64,000 bases of DNA from Prodigiosinella aquatilis (GCA_030388725.1 CP128857.1:3782001-3846000); one strand, 5' to 3'. Numbered from the stretch's first letter, positions 27,149-36,737 are shown. Notes: generated from the sequence alone by a model not told the origin. Program-made: numbers and translations.

Positions 27149-28714
27149 ATGTCCAAAAAGAGAAAAGCCAGGAGTTCCATGGAAACCTGTTTTAAGATCC
27201 TTCAGCTTAAGTTCGACCAGAAGCTGACCAACCGTTGCATCGCACTGACACTGAAAATCAGTGCATCAACAGTTTTTGAGGTGCTCTCCCGCTTTAAAGC
27301 CACGTCTCTCCCATGGCCCCTCCCTGAAGCAATATCCCATGATGCCCTTGAAAAGCGCATCTTCCCGGCCAAAAGTGCCTCTGCATCAGAACTGGTGATG
27401 CCTGACCTGCTTCACTTCGATACTGAGATGAGAAAGCCTGGCGTAACGCGACAGCTGCTGTGGATGGAGTACAAGGCTCAGGCCGGTGAGCTGGCGATGG
27501 GGTACTCCCACTTCTGCCGTTGCTACCGGGAGTGGAAAAAAACGCGCCGCCTCTCTATGCGCCAGGAGCACCGCGCCGGCGAAAAACTCTTTATCGACTT
27601 CTGTGGCCCGACGCTCCCCGTCATCAACCCGGATACCGGAGAAATACGCCGGGTGGCCATCTTCGTGGCCGTGATGGGGGCATCCAACTACACCTACGTT
27701 GAGGCGTGTGAAGGCCAGGACATGATGTCCTGGCTGAACGCCAACAGCCGCTGCCTGACCTTCCTGGGCGGCGTGCCGAAGCTGCTTATCCCCGATAACC
27801 TCAAAAGCGCGGTGAAAAAGGCCGATCGCTATGAGCCTGTCATCAATGACAGCTATCAGGCGCTGGCAGAGCACTACGGCACCGTTATTATCCCGACCCG
27901 CCCCTATAAGCCGAAAGACAAACCGAAAGCAGAAAACGGCGTCCTCATCGTCGAAAGATGGCTGCTTGCCCGCATCCGCAATGAAACCTTCTACACGCTC
28001 AGGGCGCTGAATACCCGCCTGCGGGAGTTGCTGACGGACATGAATAACCGGCCAATGAAAGGGTACGGCAACCAGACCCGCGCAGAGCGCTTCCGCATAC
28101 TGGATGCGCCGGCACTCTCACCGCTGCCTCTGGCGACGTATGAATACACGGAGTACAAAGCGGTGAAGGTCGGCCCTGACTACCACGTTGAATATGCCCG
28201 CCACTGGTACTCGGTTCCGCACGAACTGGTCGGTCAGCGCCTGTCGCTGAAAGCAGGTCAGACGGTGGTTCAGCTCTGGCACAAGGGGCAGTGCGTGGCG
28301 CAGCATCCGCGCAGTTCGCATGAGTATAAGCACACTACCAATCCGCTGCATATGCCGGCTCAACACCGGGGGCACGGAACCTGGACACCGGAACGACTGC
28401 TCGAGATGGGATGCAGCATCGGCCCGTTCACCGGCAGGGTGGTTGACGCCATGCTGAAAGCAAAGGCTCATCCGGAGCTGGCCTACCGCGCGGTACTCGG
28501 TCTGATCGCGCTGCAGAAAAAATACGGAAAAGAGCGGCTGGAAAAAGCCAGTTGCGTCGCCTGGCACTATAACGCACCGGACAGACGCTTTATCGACAAC
28601 CTGCTGCGTCACCATCGTGAGCACCAGGAGCTGCCGTTATCCCGTCAGAGCGAGCAGCACACCGTGACCTCACCTGAGCATGAAAACCTGCGCGGCCCGG
28701 GCTACTACCACTAA
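27149..28714 (+). CDS. istA: IS21-family transposase IstA
   Basis: From ATG 27149 (GGAG six bases upstream) the protein has 521 residues; a longer frame from 27005 runs through the element's terminal repeats. It has an N-terminal helix-turn-helix (LTNRCIALTLKISASTVFEVL), an rve integrase core with catalytic Asp in KLFIDFCGPTLP, Asp in LLIPDNLKSAV and Glu in KPKAENGVLIVERW, and a C-terminal beta-domain (YSVPHELVGQRLSLKAG). It catalyses DNA cleavage and strand transfer together with IstB, which is encoded 24 bases downstream. GC content is much higher than that of the interrupted host gene. Confidence 0.93.
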   Translation: MSKKRKARSSMETCFKILQLKFDQKLTNRCIALTLKISASTVFEVLSRFKATSLPWPLPEAISHDALEKRIFPAKSASASELVMPDLLHFDTEMRKPGVTRQLLWMEYKAQAGELAMGYSHFCRCYREWKKTRRLSMRQEHRAGEKLFIDFCGPTLPVINPDTGEIRRVAIFVAVMGASNYTYVEACEGQDMMSWLNANSRCLTFLGGVPKLLIPDNLKSAVKKADRYEPVINDSYQALAEHYGTVIIPTRPYKPKDKPKAENGVLIVERWLLARIRNETFYTLRALNTRLRELLTDMNNRPMKGYGNQTRAERFRILDAPALSPLPLATYEYTEYKAVKVGPDYHVEYARHWYSVPHELVGQRLSLKAGQTVVQLWHKGQCVAQHPRSSHEYKHTTNPLHMPAQHRGHGTWTPERLLEMGCSIGPFTGRVVDAMLKAKAHPELAYRAVLGLIALQKKYGKERLEKASCVAWHYNAPDRRFIDNLLRHHREHQELPLSRQSEQHTVTSPEHENLRGPGYYH

Positions 28715-28738
28715 CTGACAACCAGAGGAACCGACTGT

Positions 28739-29494
28739 ATGAGCGATAACCTGTTAAACAAACTGACCCAACTGAAGCTCCCGGCGATGGCCGGTGGGCT
28801 GATACGCCAGCGAGAAACGCCCCAGACTTACGAGGAGCTGTCGTTCGAGGAGCGGCTGACCCTGCTGGCCGATGATGAGTTGCTGAACAGAGAAAACGGT
28901 CGTGTTGCGCGGCTGAGAAAAAGCGCCAACCTGAAGTACCAGGCAGCCCCGGAGGGGCTGCATTACCCGGTCTCACGGGGTCTGCGGGCCGAGCAGATGC
29001 GGGAACTGCTGAACGGTCACTACATCACCCACAAGAAAAGCCTGTTGATCACCGGTCCGACGGGGTGTGGAAAAAGTTGGATAGCCAATGCGCTGGGTGA
29101 GCAGGCATGCCGACAGAAACACAGCGTGCAGTACTGGCGTACGGGACGGCTACTGGAGATGCTGGCGCAGGGTCGCGTTGACGGCAGCTGGCTGAAGCAC
29201 CTGAAACAGCTGCAAAAAACGCAGGTGCTCATCCTGGACGATCTGGGTCTGGAGCCACTGAGCAACGCGCAATGTAACGACCTGTTGGAGATAATCGAAG
29301 ACCGCTACGGACAAAGCAGTACCATCGTGGTGAGCCAGTTCCCAGTAGACAAGTGGCACGGTCTGATGGAGAACCCGACAACGGCAGATGCGATCCTGGA
29401 CAGGCTGGTGCATAACGCGCACAGACTGGCACTCCAGGGTGAGTCAATGAGGAAAAATAAACCGGGAGTGGAAAGCGACGAAAAAACAGGTTAA
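28739..29494 (+). CDS. istB: IS21-family helper ATPase IstB
   Basis: The 251-residue AAA+ protein resembles DnaC. It begins with a helical region (MSDNLLNKLTQLKLPAMAGG), then Walker A GPTGCGKSWIANAL (about 103-116) and Walker B VLILDDLGLEPL, followed by the sensor segment STIVVSQFPVDKWHGLM. It loads on target DNA and recruits IstA. It lies 24 bases after istA, with AGAGGAA as ribosome binding site. Full length and intact. Confidence 0.93.
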   Translation: MSDNLLNKLTQLKLPAMAGGLIRQRETPQTYEELSFEERLTLLADDELLNRENGRVARLRKSANLKYQAAPEGLHYPVSRGLRAEQMRELLNGHYITHKKSLLITGPTGCGKSWIANALGEQACRQKHSVQYWRTGRLLEMLAQGRVDGSWLKHLKQLQKTQVLILDDLGLEPLSNAQCNDLLEIIEDRYGQSSTIVVSQFPVDKWHGLMENPTTADAILDRLVHNAHRLALQGESMRKNKPGVESDEKTG

Positions 29495-29593
29495 AAAGCA
29501 GTAGGAAAAGTTAAGTTCCCGGCTGATCGAATGGATGAGAATCGCTGATCGAACTTCGATGCCAATCCGTGATCGAATAGAGCGGAATACGCA

Positions 29594-30226
29594 TCAAACC
29601 ATCTATTTCATTCATATTCATTTATAAAGACGTATTGTAATGACGCAAAGCAGCTTTTTTTACTAACTCATAACTTTACGTTTTTCAAGTTAGCTCGCGA
29701 CTGGTTTAATACAAACAATAGAAACAGAAAAAGAAAAGAAAAAATTGAAAACGCATTTTTTTATACTATTGAACCCAGTGCTGTTACACCTCGATCATCT
29801 GCAATATGTAATGCTGACGCAAGTTTAATTGATTATAACTCAGAATATCATTATATTTTTGACACTTTGTATAAGCATAAAGAACATCCTAGACTAACTC
29901 GTGAGCAGGCATTCTTTACAGCAAATCTATCTCGTAAATTGTTAGAGTCATTTTTAAACTTCAAATATCCAAAACATAGATCGGATTTATCACAACTAAT
30001 GGATGTTGCCGCAAAAAATTGTGTTGTCTTTGATAGTAATAAAAAAGAAAAGGTTTATCGTTTCATTAACAAATATTCTCATAGTGCTGTTATCGAAATG
30101 AATGAAGATATTGCTGAAAATTTAATAGGTGAAGGCACAAACGTAATCGGAGACATCTTTTTGTGGATAGAAGAAGTTGACAAAGTTCATTATGATGAAA
30201 TGGTAAGTGTTTGTCAGAAAAACTGA
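29594..30226 (+). pseudogene. AAA ATPase (RloC/PrrC-like), 3' part after the IS21 insertion
   Basis: The first seven bases are the second target copy. From there the frame reads HLFHSYSFIKTYCNDAKQLF, LLTHNFTFFKLARDWF (the conserved Walker B/His-switch region of the AAA_13 family) and FFYTIEPSAVTPRSSA, and ends with the C-terminal domain. That domain contains ANLSRKLLESFLNFKYP and YRFINKYSHSA. Arg and His in RFINKYSH stand seven positions apart, which fits the Rx4-6H signature of HEPN ribonucleases reported for RloC/PrrC. No start codon precedes it, so it is silent unless the element is precisely lost. A terminator hairpin follows at 30232-30264. Confidence 0.85.
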
Positions 30227-30231
30227 TAGCT

Positions 30232-30264
30232 GCATCCTCCAATTATTATGGAGGATGCGATTTT
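30232..30264 (+). terminator. Intrinsic terminator after the ATPase gene
   Basis: GCATCCTCCA and TGGAGGATGC form a perfect ten-base stem around ATTATTA, followed by GATTTTA. It starts six bases after the ATPase stop codon. Confidence 0.8.
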
Positions 30265-30314
30265 ATAAAAAACGAATTAAATCAGTAAGCTAAAAAAATC
30301 ACTAAAACTTATTT

Positions 30315-32203
30315 TTATTGATTAAGATCTCGTTCTTTATTATTTCTTTTAATTCGTAGTGCATCTGCTACCGCATCTATACCATCTACGCAAACAAATG
30401 GAGCAACTTCCGGTAGCCCTAACGTAACGCTCTCAAGCACATCATAAAGAGCCGCTGGTGGATGATCTTTGCTATATCGGTTCTCTGTTTCGCCAGAACC
30501 GCGGATATGTCCAACAAACTGAGCGCGCGTCTCGCTGTCGATTCCTGCTTGTTTGAGCCTGGTAGAAAACGTGTGACGGAATGAATGGAAAGATTTCTTG
30601 CTATCCTTTTCAAATCCTAACTGCACTTTCAACAACGAACGGTTAAACCAGTCCGAAGCCTTATCACCGTATCCTTTTACAGAGTGGTAAGGAAGCTCTG
30701 GAAATAAACGCTCATGACCTGCTTTCTTCAATTCTTCGCAATAGCGGATTAATCCAAGTTTGATCAATGTCGAATGCAACGGTATTTTTCGTCGTGAATT
30801 AATCGTTTTCAGCGACTGATCGACACGCTCGTTGCTGATTTCAAAGAAATAAAACCCGGCAGCATCCTGCTTAATATCATCTAGATAAAGCTGGCATAAC
30901 TCATTAATCCTTGCTCCGGTAAAGAATCCGATGAGTGGCAACCAGTAATGAAATGCACGGTAATGATGGAAGCGTCCCTCGCTATTTCTATCCACAGTTC
31001 CACGTTTAAACCAAGGGCGGTTAAAAATAGCGTGCAAATCCTCATCAGTGAAATCAGCTTTGAAGTCCTGATCCATCTTTTCATTTTCTACAGGTGCGAA
31101 GAATTGATTCGCTGGGGACTTAATAAAAATACCTTCTCCATCAGCTCATGAATATCATTGATTTTATATCGTATTTTAGCTAAATCACGCCGTGCAGGTA
31201 TCGACCTTAGTAAGCTCTCATACTCACGGAGATAGTCACGATCTACTTTTACAAGCTTTGGATCACCCATGACTTCAACCAGTAGGCTAAAACCTTCCCG
31301 AACTCGATTCTCTGCCTTTTCGGTGAATTTTCCCCCGCGCTTGTAGCGAATATATTTTTCACATAACTCGCTCATTTTCACTGAGTAGTATTTACGATTT
31401 ACATATTCATTATCCGGTATTAATGAGGGCAATAATACAGGGGTAATTGCTTTTGGTCTCTCAGGCATGATTGGAGAAACTGCGGTGCTATGTGACAACC
31501 AAAATAATCGTAAGCGCTCAGCTTGCACACGATGGATCATTAATGAAGCAGGCGAGATTTCGACACCGGGAAAGTCAACGAACCAAGCGGCTTTGGATGA
31601 AGCCTCTGAGGATTTAAATGCGGTTTCTGCATCCAGCGTCTCGCCAGCGATCATCTGACGTAATATACGTGATGAAACCAAGGGCTGAACATAACCGCTC
31701 AGAGAACCTCTGATCCCGATGTTAATGGCACTATCGATGATAAATCCAGAAGCCTCAGGATCATCCTTATCAACGAGTGAAAGATCTTCTACATAGTAGG
31801 CAGGACGCCCATCAGCAAGCCAAAAAAGCGGGATATTCGTATCAAGTAGTCGCTGCGCCACTTGTTGCAGGGAAGCGCTCGTTAAACCGAAAAATTCAGC
31901 GAGGCTGATCATTCCTTCTCCAGCCAAAGCAGGCGCACTGCTTACCAACTTTTCTCTATCCAATTTTTGATACTCACCCAGACATCGCTGCCAGACAACC
32001 AATAGACCTGCGGCAATCGCTCGCGCTTTTCTGATGTCGTTTGTTTCTGTTGAAGCGTGAATCTCACGCTGTCCCGTGTAGAGACGGTATCGGGCAGGAA
32101 CTGCAATACGGACAACATAAATACCGCTGCTACGGCGATACAGATTATCACGTTGAGCCATCGGCTGTATGACCTCTATGTAGTAGAGGCTACGCGATTT
32201 CAC
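30315..32203 (-). pseudogene. Tyrosine-recombinase integrase, frame-broken, at tRNA-Thr
   Basis: Two minus-strand pieces belong together. The N-terminal piece (31088-32203) carries the arm/core-binding part, starting near MAQRDNLYRRSSGIYVVRIAV. The C-terminal piece (30315-31076) carries the catalytic domain: Arg in FFTGARINELCQLYLDDI, HSFRHTFSTRLKQAG, GHIRGSGETENRYSK with the nucleophile Tyr. The first piece ends after DIHELMEK; the following bases in another frame read FIKSPANQFFAPVENEKMDQ, so a frameshift, probably with a small deletion in the core-binding domain, separates them. The gene starts 46 bases from the tRNA 3' end, the usual position for an island integrase. It is probably inactive unless frameshifting or reinitiation rescues it. 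Confidence 0.85.
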
Positions 32204-32248
32204 TCTGAATGAATTTAATGTTAATTAAATCAATAAGATAGAAGTGAC

Positions 32249-32324
32249 TGGTGCCGATAATAGGAGTCGAACCTACGACCTTCGCATTACGAATGCGCTG
32301 CTCTACCAACTGAGCTATATCGGC
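32249..32324 (-). tRNA. thrW: tRNA-Thr (anticodon CGU)
   Basis: Read on the minus strand, the sequence starts GCCGATATAGCTCAGTTGG and ends GGTTCGACTCCTATTATCGGCACCA-like, 76 bases with encoded CCA. The acceptor arms GCCGATA/TATCGGC pair fully. The anticodon arm is GCATT-CGT-AATGC, giving anticodon CGU for threonine. Its place directly after proA matches E. coli proBA-thrW, where the same tRNA is also used as a prophage attachment site. The integrase gene next to its 3' end shows the same use here. Confidence 0.95.
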
Positions 32325-32504
32325 TTTGAGAGGATCGTCCTGCGAATGCCAGACGATGAACTACGGGGTGACAAACTAGTGAAATCTGTCCAGCAAGTCA
32401 AGTATCTGGCGACTGTCTGCCGGTTTTATAATCGGTCGGTTGACGATAAGGATTCCCTGATATCTGTTTCCATATAATAACCGGGAATCCTATAACCATC
32501 TGGT

Positions 32505-33758
32505 TTAAGCGCGGATAAGATCGTCGCCGTAACCAATCCATTTGTAGGTGGTCAATGCGTCGAGTCCCATCGGGCCACGAGCATGCAGTTTTTGTGTGCT
32601 GACAGCCACTTCCGCGCCTAATCCGAACTGCCCACCATCGGTGAAGCGAGTACTGGCGTTTACATAGACTGCCGAGGAATCCACTTCCCTCACAAACTGT
32701 TCAGCACGACTCAGAGAACGGGTCAGTATCGCGTCAGAATGCTGCGTGCCATGCTCACGGATATGTTGCACTGCCTGCGCAATATCAGCCACCAGCTTCA
32801 CGTTCAGGTCCAATGAGAGCCATTCGTCATCGTAATCAGCCGCCTCTACCGCCACAACTTGCGCCGGACCGCCGGTCAACAAAGAGAGTGACTGCGGGCA
32901 AGCGTGCAACGTTACGCCGGCTTTGTGCATGTCGGCACTGAGCACCGACAGAAACTCGGCAGCAATCCCCTGGTGCACCAGCAGTGTTTCCACCGTATTA
33001 CAGGTGCTGGGACGCTGGGTTTTGGCGTTGGTTATGATATCCAGCGCTGGCTTAAATTCCATCGACTCATCCATGTAGATATGGCAGACGCCGATCCCAC
33101 CGGTAATCACCGGTATGGTGGAGTGCTCACGGCATAGTTTGTGCAAACCCGCGCCGCCGCGCGGAATCAGCATATCGACATAGCGATCCAGTTTCAGTAA
33201 CTGATTGACCAGTTCACGATCCGGACTTTCAATAGCCTGGATCGCGGCTGAGGGTAAACCACATTGGATCAGTGCTTGTTGGATCACTTTTACCGTCGCG
33301 GCATTGGTTCGATAGGTTTCTTTACCACCACGCAGAATCACCGCATTCCCGGTTTTCAGGCATAAGCTGGCTACATCCACCGTGACGTTCGGGCGCGCTT
33401 CATAAATCACGCCGACCACACCCAGCGGTACGCGCCGCCGTTCCAGTTTCAGGCCATTGTCCAGAATGCGACCGTCTATCACTTCACCCACCGGATCGTT
33501 CAGACGGCAAATCTGACGCACGTCATTGGCAACAGCCGTCAGACGTGCCGGCGTCAGCTGCAGACGATCCAACAGTGCTTCGCTCATGCCATTGTCTTTG
33601 GCCTGCGCCAGATCCTGTTCATTGGCAGCCAAGATAGTGGCACGCTCAGTTTCCAGTAAATCGGCGATGGTCAACAGCGCCTGATTCTTCTGCGAAGTAC
33701 TCAACGAGGCTAGTTGATACGAGGCTTGTCTTGCCGCTTTGCCCATTTGCTCAAGCAT
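32505..33758 (-). CDS. proA: Gamma-glutamyl phosphate reductase
   Basis: This 417-residue cytoplasmic enzyme reduces gamma-glutamyl phosphate with NADPH to glutamate semialdehyde, the second step of proline synthesis. The aldehyde-dehydrogenase-type catalytic cysteine is in RPSTCNTVETLLVH. GVIYEARPNVTVDVASLCLK and RGGKETYRTN are characteristic ProA segments. Length equals that of E. coli ProA. It starts 10 bases after proB, with which it forms an operon, and is followed by tRNA-Thr. Confidence 0.97.
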   Translation of the reverse strand: MLEQMGKAARQASYQLASLSTSQKNQALLTIADLLETERATILAANEQDLAQAKDNGMSEALLDRLQLTPARLTAVANDVRQICRLNDPVGEVIDGRILDNGLKLERRRVPLGVVGVIYEARPNVTVDVASLCLKTGNAVILRGGKETYRTNAATVKVIQQALIQCGLPSAAIQAIESPDRELVNQLLKLDRYVDMLIPRGGAGLHKLCREHSTIPVITGGIGVCHIYMDESMEFKPALDIITNAKTQRPSTCNTVETLLVHQGIAAEFLSVLSADMHKAGVTLHACPQSLSLLTGGPAQVVAVEAADYDDEWLSLDLNVKLVADIAQAVQHIREHGTQHSDAILTRSLSRAEQFVREVDSSAVYVNASTRFTDGGQFGLGAEVAVSTQKLHARGPMGLDALTTYKWIGYGDDLIRA

Positions 33759-33768
33759 CGCGTACTCC

Positions 33769-34875
33769 TTAATTAATAATCATGTCATCCCGATGGACTG
33801 CCACCGGGCCATATTCGTAACCGAGGATTTCAGCAATCTGTTGGGAATGATGCCCGGCGATCATTCTTAACGCATCGCTGTTATAACGCGTCACCGCATG
33901 AGCCAGATCTCGCCCTGACAGGCTACGGATACGGATCACTTCTCCCCGGGAGAAATTGCCCATTACGTCGCGGATACCTTTGGGCAGTAAAGAACTGCCG
34001 CGATCCATAATCGCCGCCAGCGCACCATCGTCTACGGTAATTTCCCCGGCAGGCGGTGCACCGAAGATCCAGCGTTTGCGGCTTTCCAACGGGGCTTCCA
34101 TTGCATGGAAGCGGGTTCCCACCGAGATATCGTCGATGACATCGCCAACCACGCCCGGCTTGCTGCCCGCGGCAATAATGACATCAATACCCGCGCGGCA
34201 GGCAACGTCCGCAGCCTGTAGTTTGGTGGACATACCACCAGTACCCAGCCCGGAGACACTGTCACCAGCAATACTGCGCAGCGCATCGTTGATGCCATTC
34301 ACTTCGCGGATCAATTCAGCGTCGGGGTTAGTTCGCGGATCAGCGGTAAATAACCCGGCCTGATCGGTCAGCAGCAGCAGTTTATCGGCGTCAGCCAGTA
34401 TTGCCGCCAGCGCCGAGAGATTATCATTATCGCCAACTTTGATTTCAGTCGTCGCCACTGCGTCGTTCTCATTGATTACCGGCACAATGTGGTTATCGAG
34501 CAGCGCACGCATGGTATCGCGGGCATTAAGAAAACGTTCCCGATCTTCCAGATCGGCGCGAGTCAGCAGCATCTGGCCAATATGGATGCCATAAATGGAG
34601 AACAGCTGTTCCCATAACTGAATCAATCGGCTTTGCCCGACTGCCGCCAACAACTGCTTAGTGGCGATAGTAGCGGGCAATTCCGGATACCCCAAGTGCT
34701 CACGTCCGGCGGCAATCGCCCCAGACGTGACAATGACAATGCGATGCCCTGCGGCATGTTGCTGCGCACACTGACGCACCAGCTCAACAATATGGGCACG
34801 ATTGAGACGGCGCGATCCGCCGGTCAGTACGCTGGTGCCCAGTTTTACAACCAAAGTCTGGCTGCCACTCATCAT
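33769..34875 (-). CDS. proB: Glutamate 5-kinase
   Basis: The 368-residue enzyme phosphorylates glutamate in the first, proline-inhibited step of proline synthesis. The amino-acid kinase domain (QTLVVKLGTSVLTGGSRRLN, VTSGAIAAGREHLGYPELP, DNDNLSALAAILADADKLLLLTD) is followed by a C-terminal PUA domain (from about 275). Two ATGs stand in tandem; by comparison with E. coli (MSDSQTLVVKLG) the second, at 34872, is the likelier start. It forms an operon with proA. The phoE gene that lies between crl and proB in E. coli is absent here. Confidence 0.97.
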   Translation of the reverse strand: MMSGSQTLVVKLGTSVLTGGSRRLNRAHIVELVRQCAQQHAAGHRIVIVTSGAIAAGREHLGYPELPATIATKQLLAAVGQSRLIQLWEQLFSIYGIHIGQMLLTRADLEDRERFLNARDTMRALLDNHIVPVINENDAVATTEIKVGDNDNLSALAAILADADKLLLLTDQAGLFTADPRTNPDAELIREVNGINDALRSIAGDSVSGLGTGGMSTKLQAADVACRAGIDVIIAAGSKPGVVGDVIDDISVGTRFHAMEAPLESRKRWIFGAPPAGEITVDDGALAAIMDRGSSLLPKGIRDVMGNFSRGEVIRIRSLSGRDLAHAVTRYNSDALRMIAGHHSQQIAEILGYEYGPVAVHRDDMIIN

Positions 34876-34993
34876 ATTTCTGCCGTTAGAATATAAAAAA
34901 TTACCATGAAAAAACGTTGTAACAGGAGAGACGCGTTATGCCAACAGGCGCAACGCGAAAAACCCGCCAATAAGACGAGTCAACAGAAGTGAA

Positions 34994-35368
34994 TCACGGT
35001 CGTTCCGTTAAGATATAAGGCGGCTCAAGTTTTTGTGCCAGGATTTCCAGGCGGTTATGAAAATCCTGCCGGGTAGTGTGAACTTTCTCATCTACCTCAG
35101 TATTTTTGAACGCTTTCTCACACCAGTTACCACTTTCATCAAATAAACCGAAGCGATAGGAATAAATCAGCTTTTGTTCTTCTGCATCCAACTCAAGCCA
35201 CCAGCCCCAGAATTCCCGCTTTTCTGGATCCGGATTTACATTCACACATACAGCAAGGCAATCAAAGAAAAAATGGAAGCCTTCACATTGGCTTTCACGC
35301 AAATACGGCCCTAATGAAGCAAATTTTTTTATCAGCCGGTTTCTTGAATGTCCGCTAGACAATGTCAT
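34994..35368 (-). CDS. crl: Sigma-S-binding activator Crl
   Basis: This 124-residue protein promotes assembly of RNA polymerase with the stationary-phase sigma factor RpoS. Recognisable segments are KKFASLGPYLRESQCEGFHF, FFDCLAVCVNVNPDPEKREF, WGWWLELDAEEQKLIYSYRF and GLFDESGNWCEKAF. Crl is limited to gammaproteobacteria that use RpoS in this way. It lies between frsA and proB on the same strand as in E. coli, with AGGAGAT a few bases before its ATG. Confidence 0.95.
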   Translation of the reverse strand: MTLSSGHSRNRLIKKFASLGPYLRESQCEGFHFFFDCLAVCVNVNPDPEKREFWGWWLELDAEEQKLIYSYRFGLFDESGNWCEKAFKNTEVDEKVHTTRQDFHNRLEILAQKLEPPYILTERP

Positions 35369-35480
35369 TCAGCAATCTCCTCAGGTTGAACACTAGGCCG
35401 TGACCCACCATGGTATCGATAAGTGCCGCGTACAGGACACTGCCTAATTTATTAACAGATATTAGAGATTTATCAAAATA

Positions 35481-36737
35481 TTAATCTAATTTATTCTGCA
35501 ACCAATGACTGATTTGCTGTAACGCCAGATGAAAATTCTGGTAAACCGGTGAAAAATCCAGCGACATAAGCTTTCCCTGCTGTGATGAATTCACAATCAG
35601 ACTCGCTTCTTCTTTTGGGCAAATCAGATCACCTTTCCAGTAACCAGCCAACATCGGTGTCGAACAGCGGTGTCCCAGCAATCCTTGCGTCTTGAGAGAA
35701 TAGCGCCCCAATTCAGTTTTCAAGGCCATATCAGCAGAGAACGGCATACCCAGGCGACTGGCCAGCACGTCCATAAACATATCCGGCACCTGGCTCTGGC
35801 GTTCGGTATCGGACAATAAATGGTGTACCACCGGCCCCAGACAGGCAACTCCCCGCAACCGATTTGCTTCCAGATAAGCCAGCCGCACCGCGACATTGGC
35901 GCCGAAACGAAAGCCAAATGCCCCGACACGGGTGTGATCTATCCAGGGAACATCCGGCAGCGCGCTCAATACCTGTTGATGTAAAAAGCTCGAGTCTTGA
36001 CTCAGCTTCCAGCGGGATGAAAACCCTACCGATGGCATGTCAACCGTCAACATCGCCATCCCTGCCGGTGCCAGATAATCCTGAAACAGGCGATGATAAT
36101 CATTCTGCAACATATCCAGGCTGCCACATAATAATATGGTCGGAAACGGTGCCTTACCCCGTGCAGGCAGATGCAAAAAAGTGGTTAATGTCCCACCACC
36201 AGCCACCGGAAAGTTCAGCGTTTTCAATTCGTAGGAAAGATGGTTCGCTGCCTCTTCATACGCCCGATTAGCCAGCGTCTGGGCCTGCTCCGCCAAATCA
36301 TCCCCTTTCAGGTATGGATAGGCAGCAATACTGTAAAGGTTGGCGGCGTTAAGCCAGCACTTCCCCGCATCCTTCCCCGACGCGCGCTCTACTGCCCGCT
36401 GCTGCCAATGCATTCCCTGTGCTGTCCACTCATAAATCCAGTTACCACTGCGGTATCCCACCACGGTATCCAACAAAAGCTCATTGCTCCGTACTGCCTG
36501 ACTGGCAGAAATACGCGACAGGACTTCTTCTATCTCCCACGGATGAACACCACGCCAAATCCACATCAGGCGATTAATCGTGCGATACCAGCTATGGTTA
36601 TTTCGTCCTTCCAGCGTGGACTGCGTATCCGGCATCGTATCCGTATCAATATGGTGAGTGCGCCGAATCAGCGTGGACGTTTCCTGATGTTTAAAAGAGG
36701 GCTTGAACAACGTTTCAGACAGGTTGGCTTGAACCAC
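35481..36737 (-). CDS. frsA: Esterase FrsA (fermentation/respiration switch protein, YafA)
   Basis: The start is taken as GTG 36737 (VQANLSETLFKP), where GGAGG lies five bases upstream and the protein start aligns with E. coli FrsA; the open frame extends to 36851 without support. The resulting 418-residue protein has the FrsA N-terminal region (NRLMWIWRGVHPWEIEEVLS) and an alpha/beta-hydrolase domain. The latter contains TVDMPSVGFSSRW and FGFRFGANVAVRLAYLE, the nucleophile-elbow region. FrsA is an esterase reported to bind unphosphorylated EIIA-Glc in E. coli. Downstream of gpt, with a hairpin between. Confidence 0.93.
   Translation of the reverse strand: MVQANLSETLFKPSFKHQETSTLIRRTHHIDTDTMPDTQSTLEGRNNHSWYRTINRLMWIWRGVHPWEIEEVLSRISASQAVRSNELLLDTVVGYRSGNWIYEWTAQGMHWQQRAVERASGKDAGKCWLNAANLYSIAAYPYLKGDDLAEQAQTLANRAYEEAANHLSYELKTLNFPVAGGGTLTTFLHLPARGKAPFPTILLCGSLDMLQNDYHRLFQDYLAPAGMAMLTVDMPSVGFSSRWKLSQDSSFLHQQVLSALPDVPWIDHTRVGAFGFRFGANVAVRLAYLEANRLRGVACLGPVVHHLLSDTERQSQVPDMFMDVLASRLGMPFSADMALKTELGRYSLKTQGLLGHRCSTPMLAGYWKGDLICPKEEASLIVNSSQQGKLMSLDFSPVYQNFHLALQQISHWLQNKLD

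Larger units (their letters stand above)
26948..29593 (+). mobile_element. IS21-family insertion sequence (2646 bp)
   Basis: The element carries istA and istB in the usual order and orientation. Its ends are TGCAAAATGGCATC on the left and, read inward from the right, TGCGTATTCCGCTC; both begin with TG. It is flanked by the 7-bp duplication TCAAACC. The left end has six TGGCAT/TGGCAC repeats at 26955, 26978, 27001, 27025, 27048 and 27070, spaced 22-24 bases. The right end has GATCGA at 29525, 29547 and 29571 and one inverted copy, ATGCCA, at 29559. These are the subterminal transposase-binding repeats typical of the family. The element looks complete and is probably still active. Confidence 0.92.

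Noticed and set aside
32450..32490. GGATTCCC / GGGAATCC inverted repeat between tRNA-Thr and proA
   Set aside because: The loop of about 25 bases and the lack of a T-run make it a poor terminator candidate.
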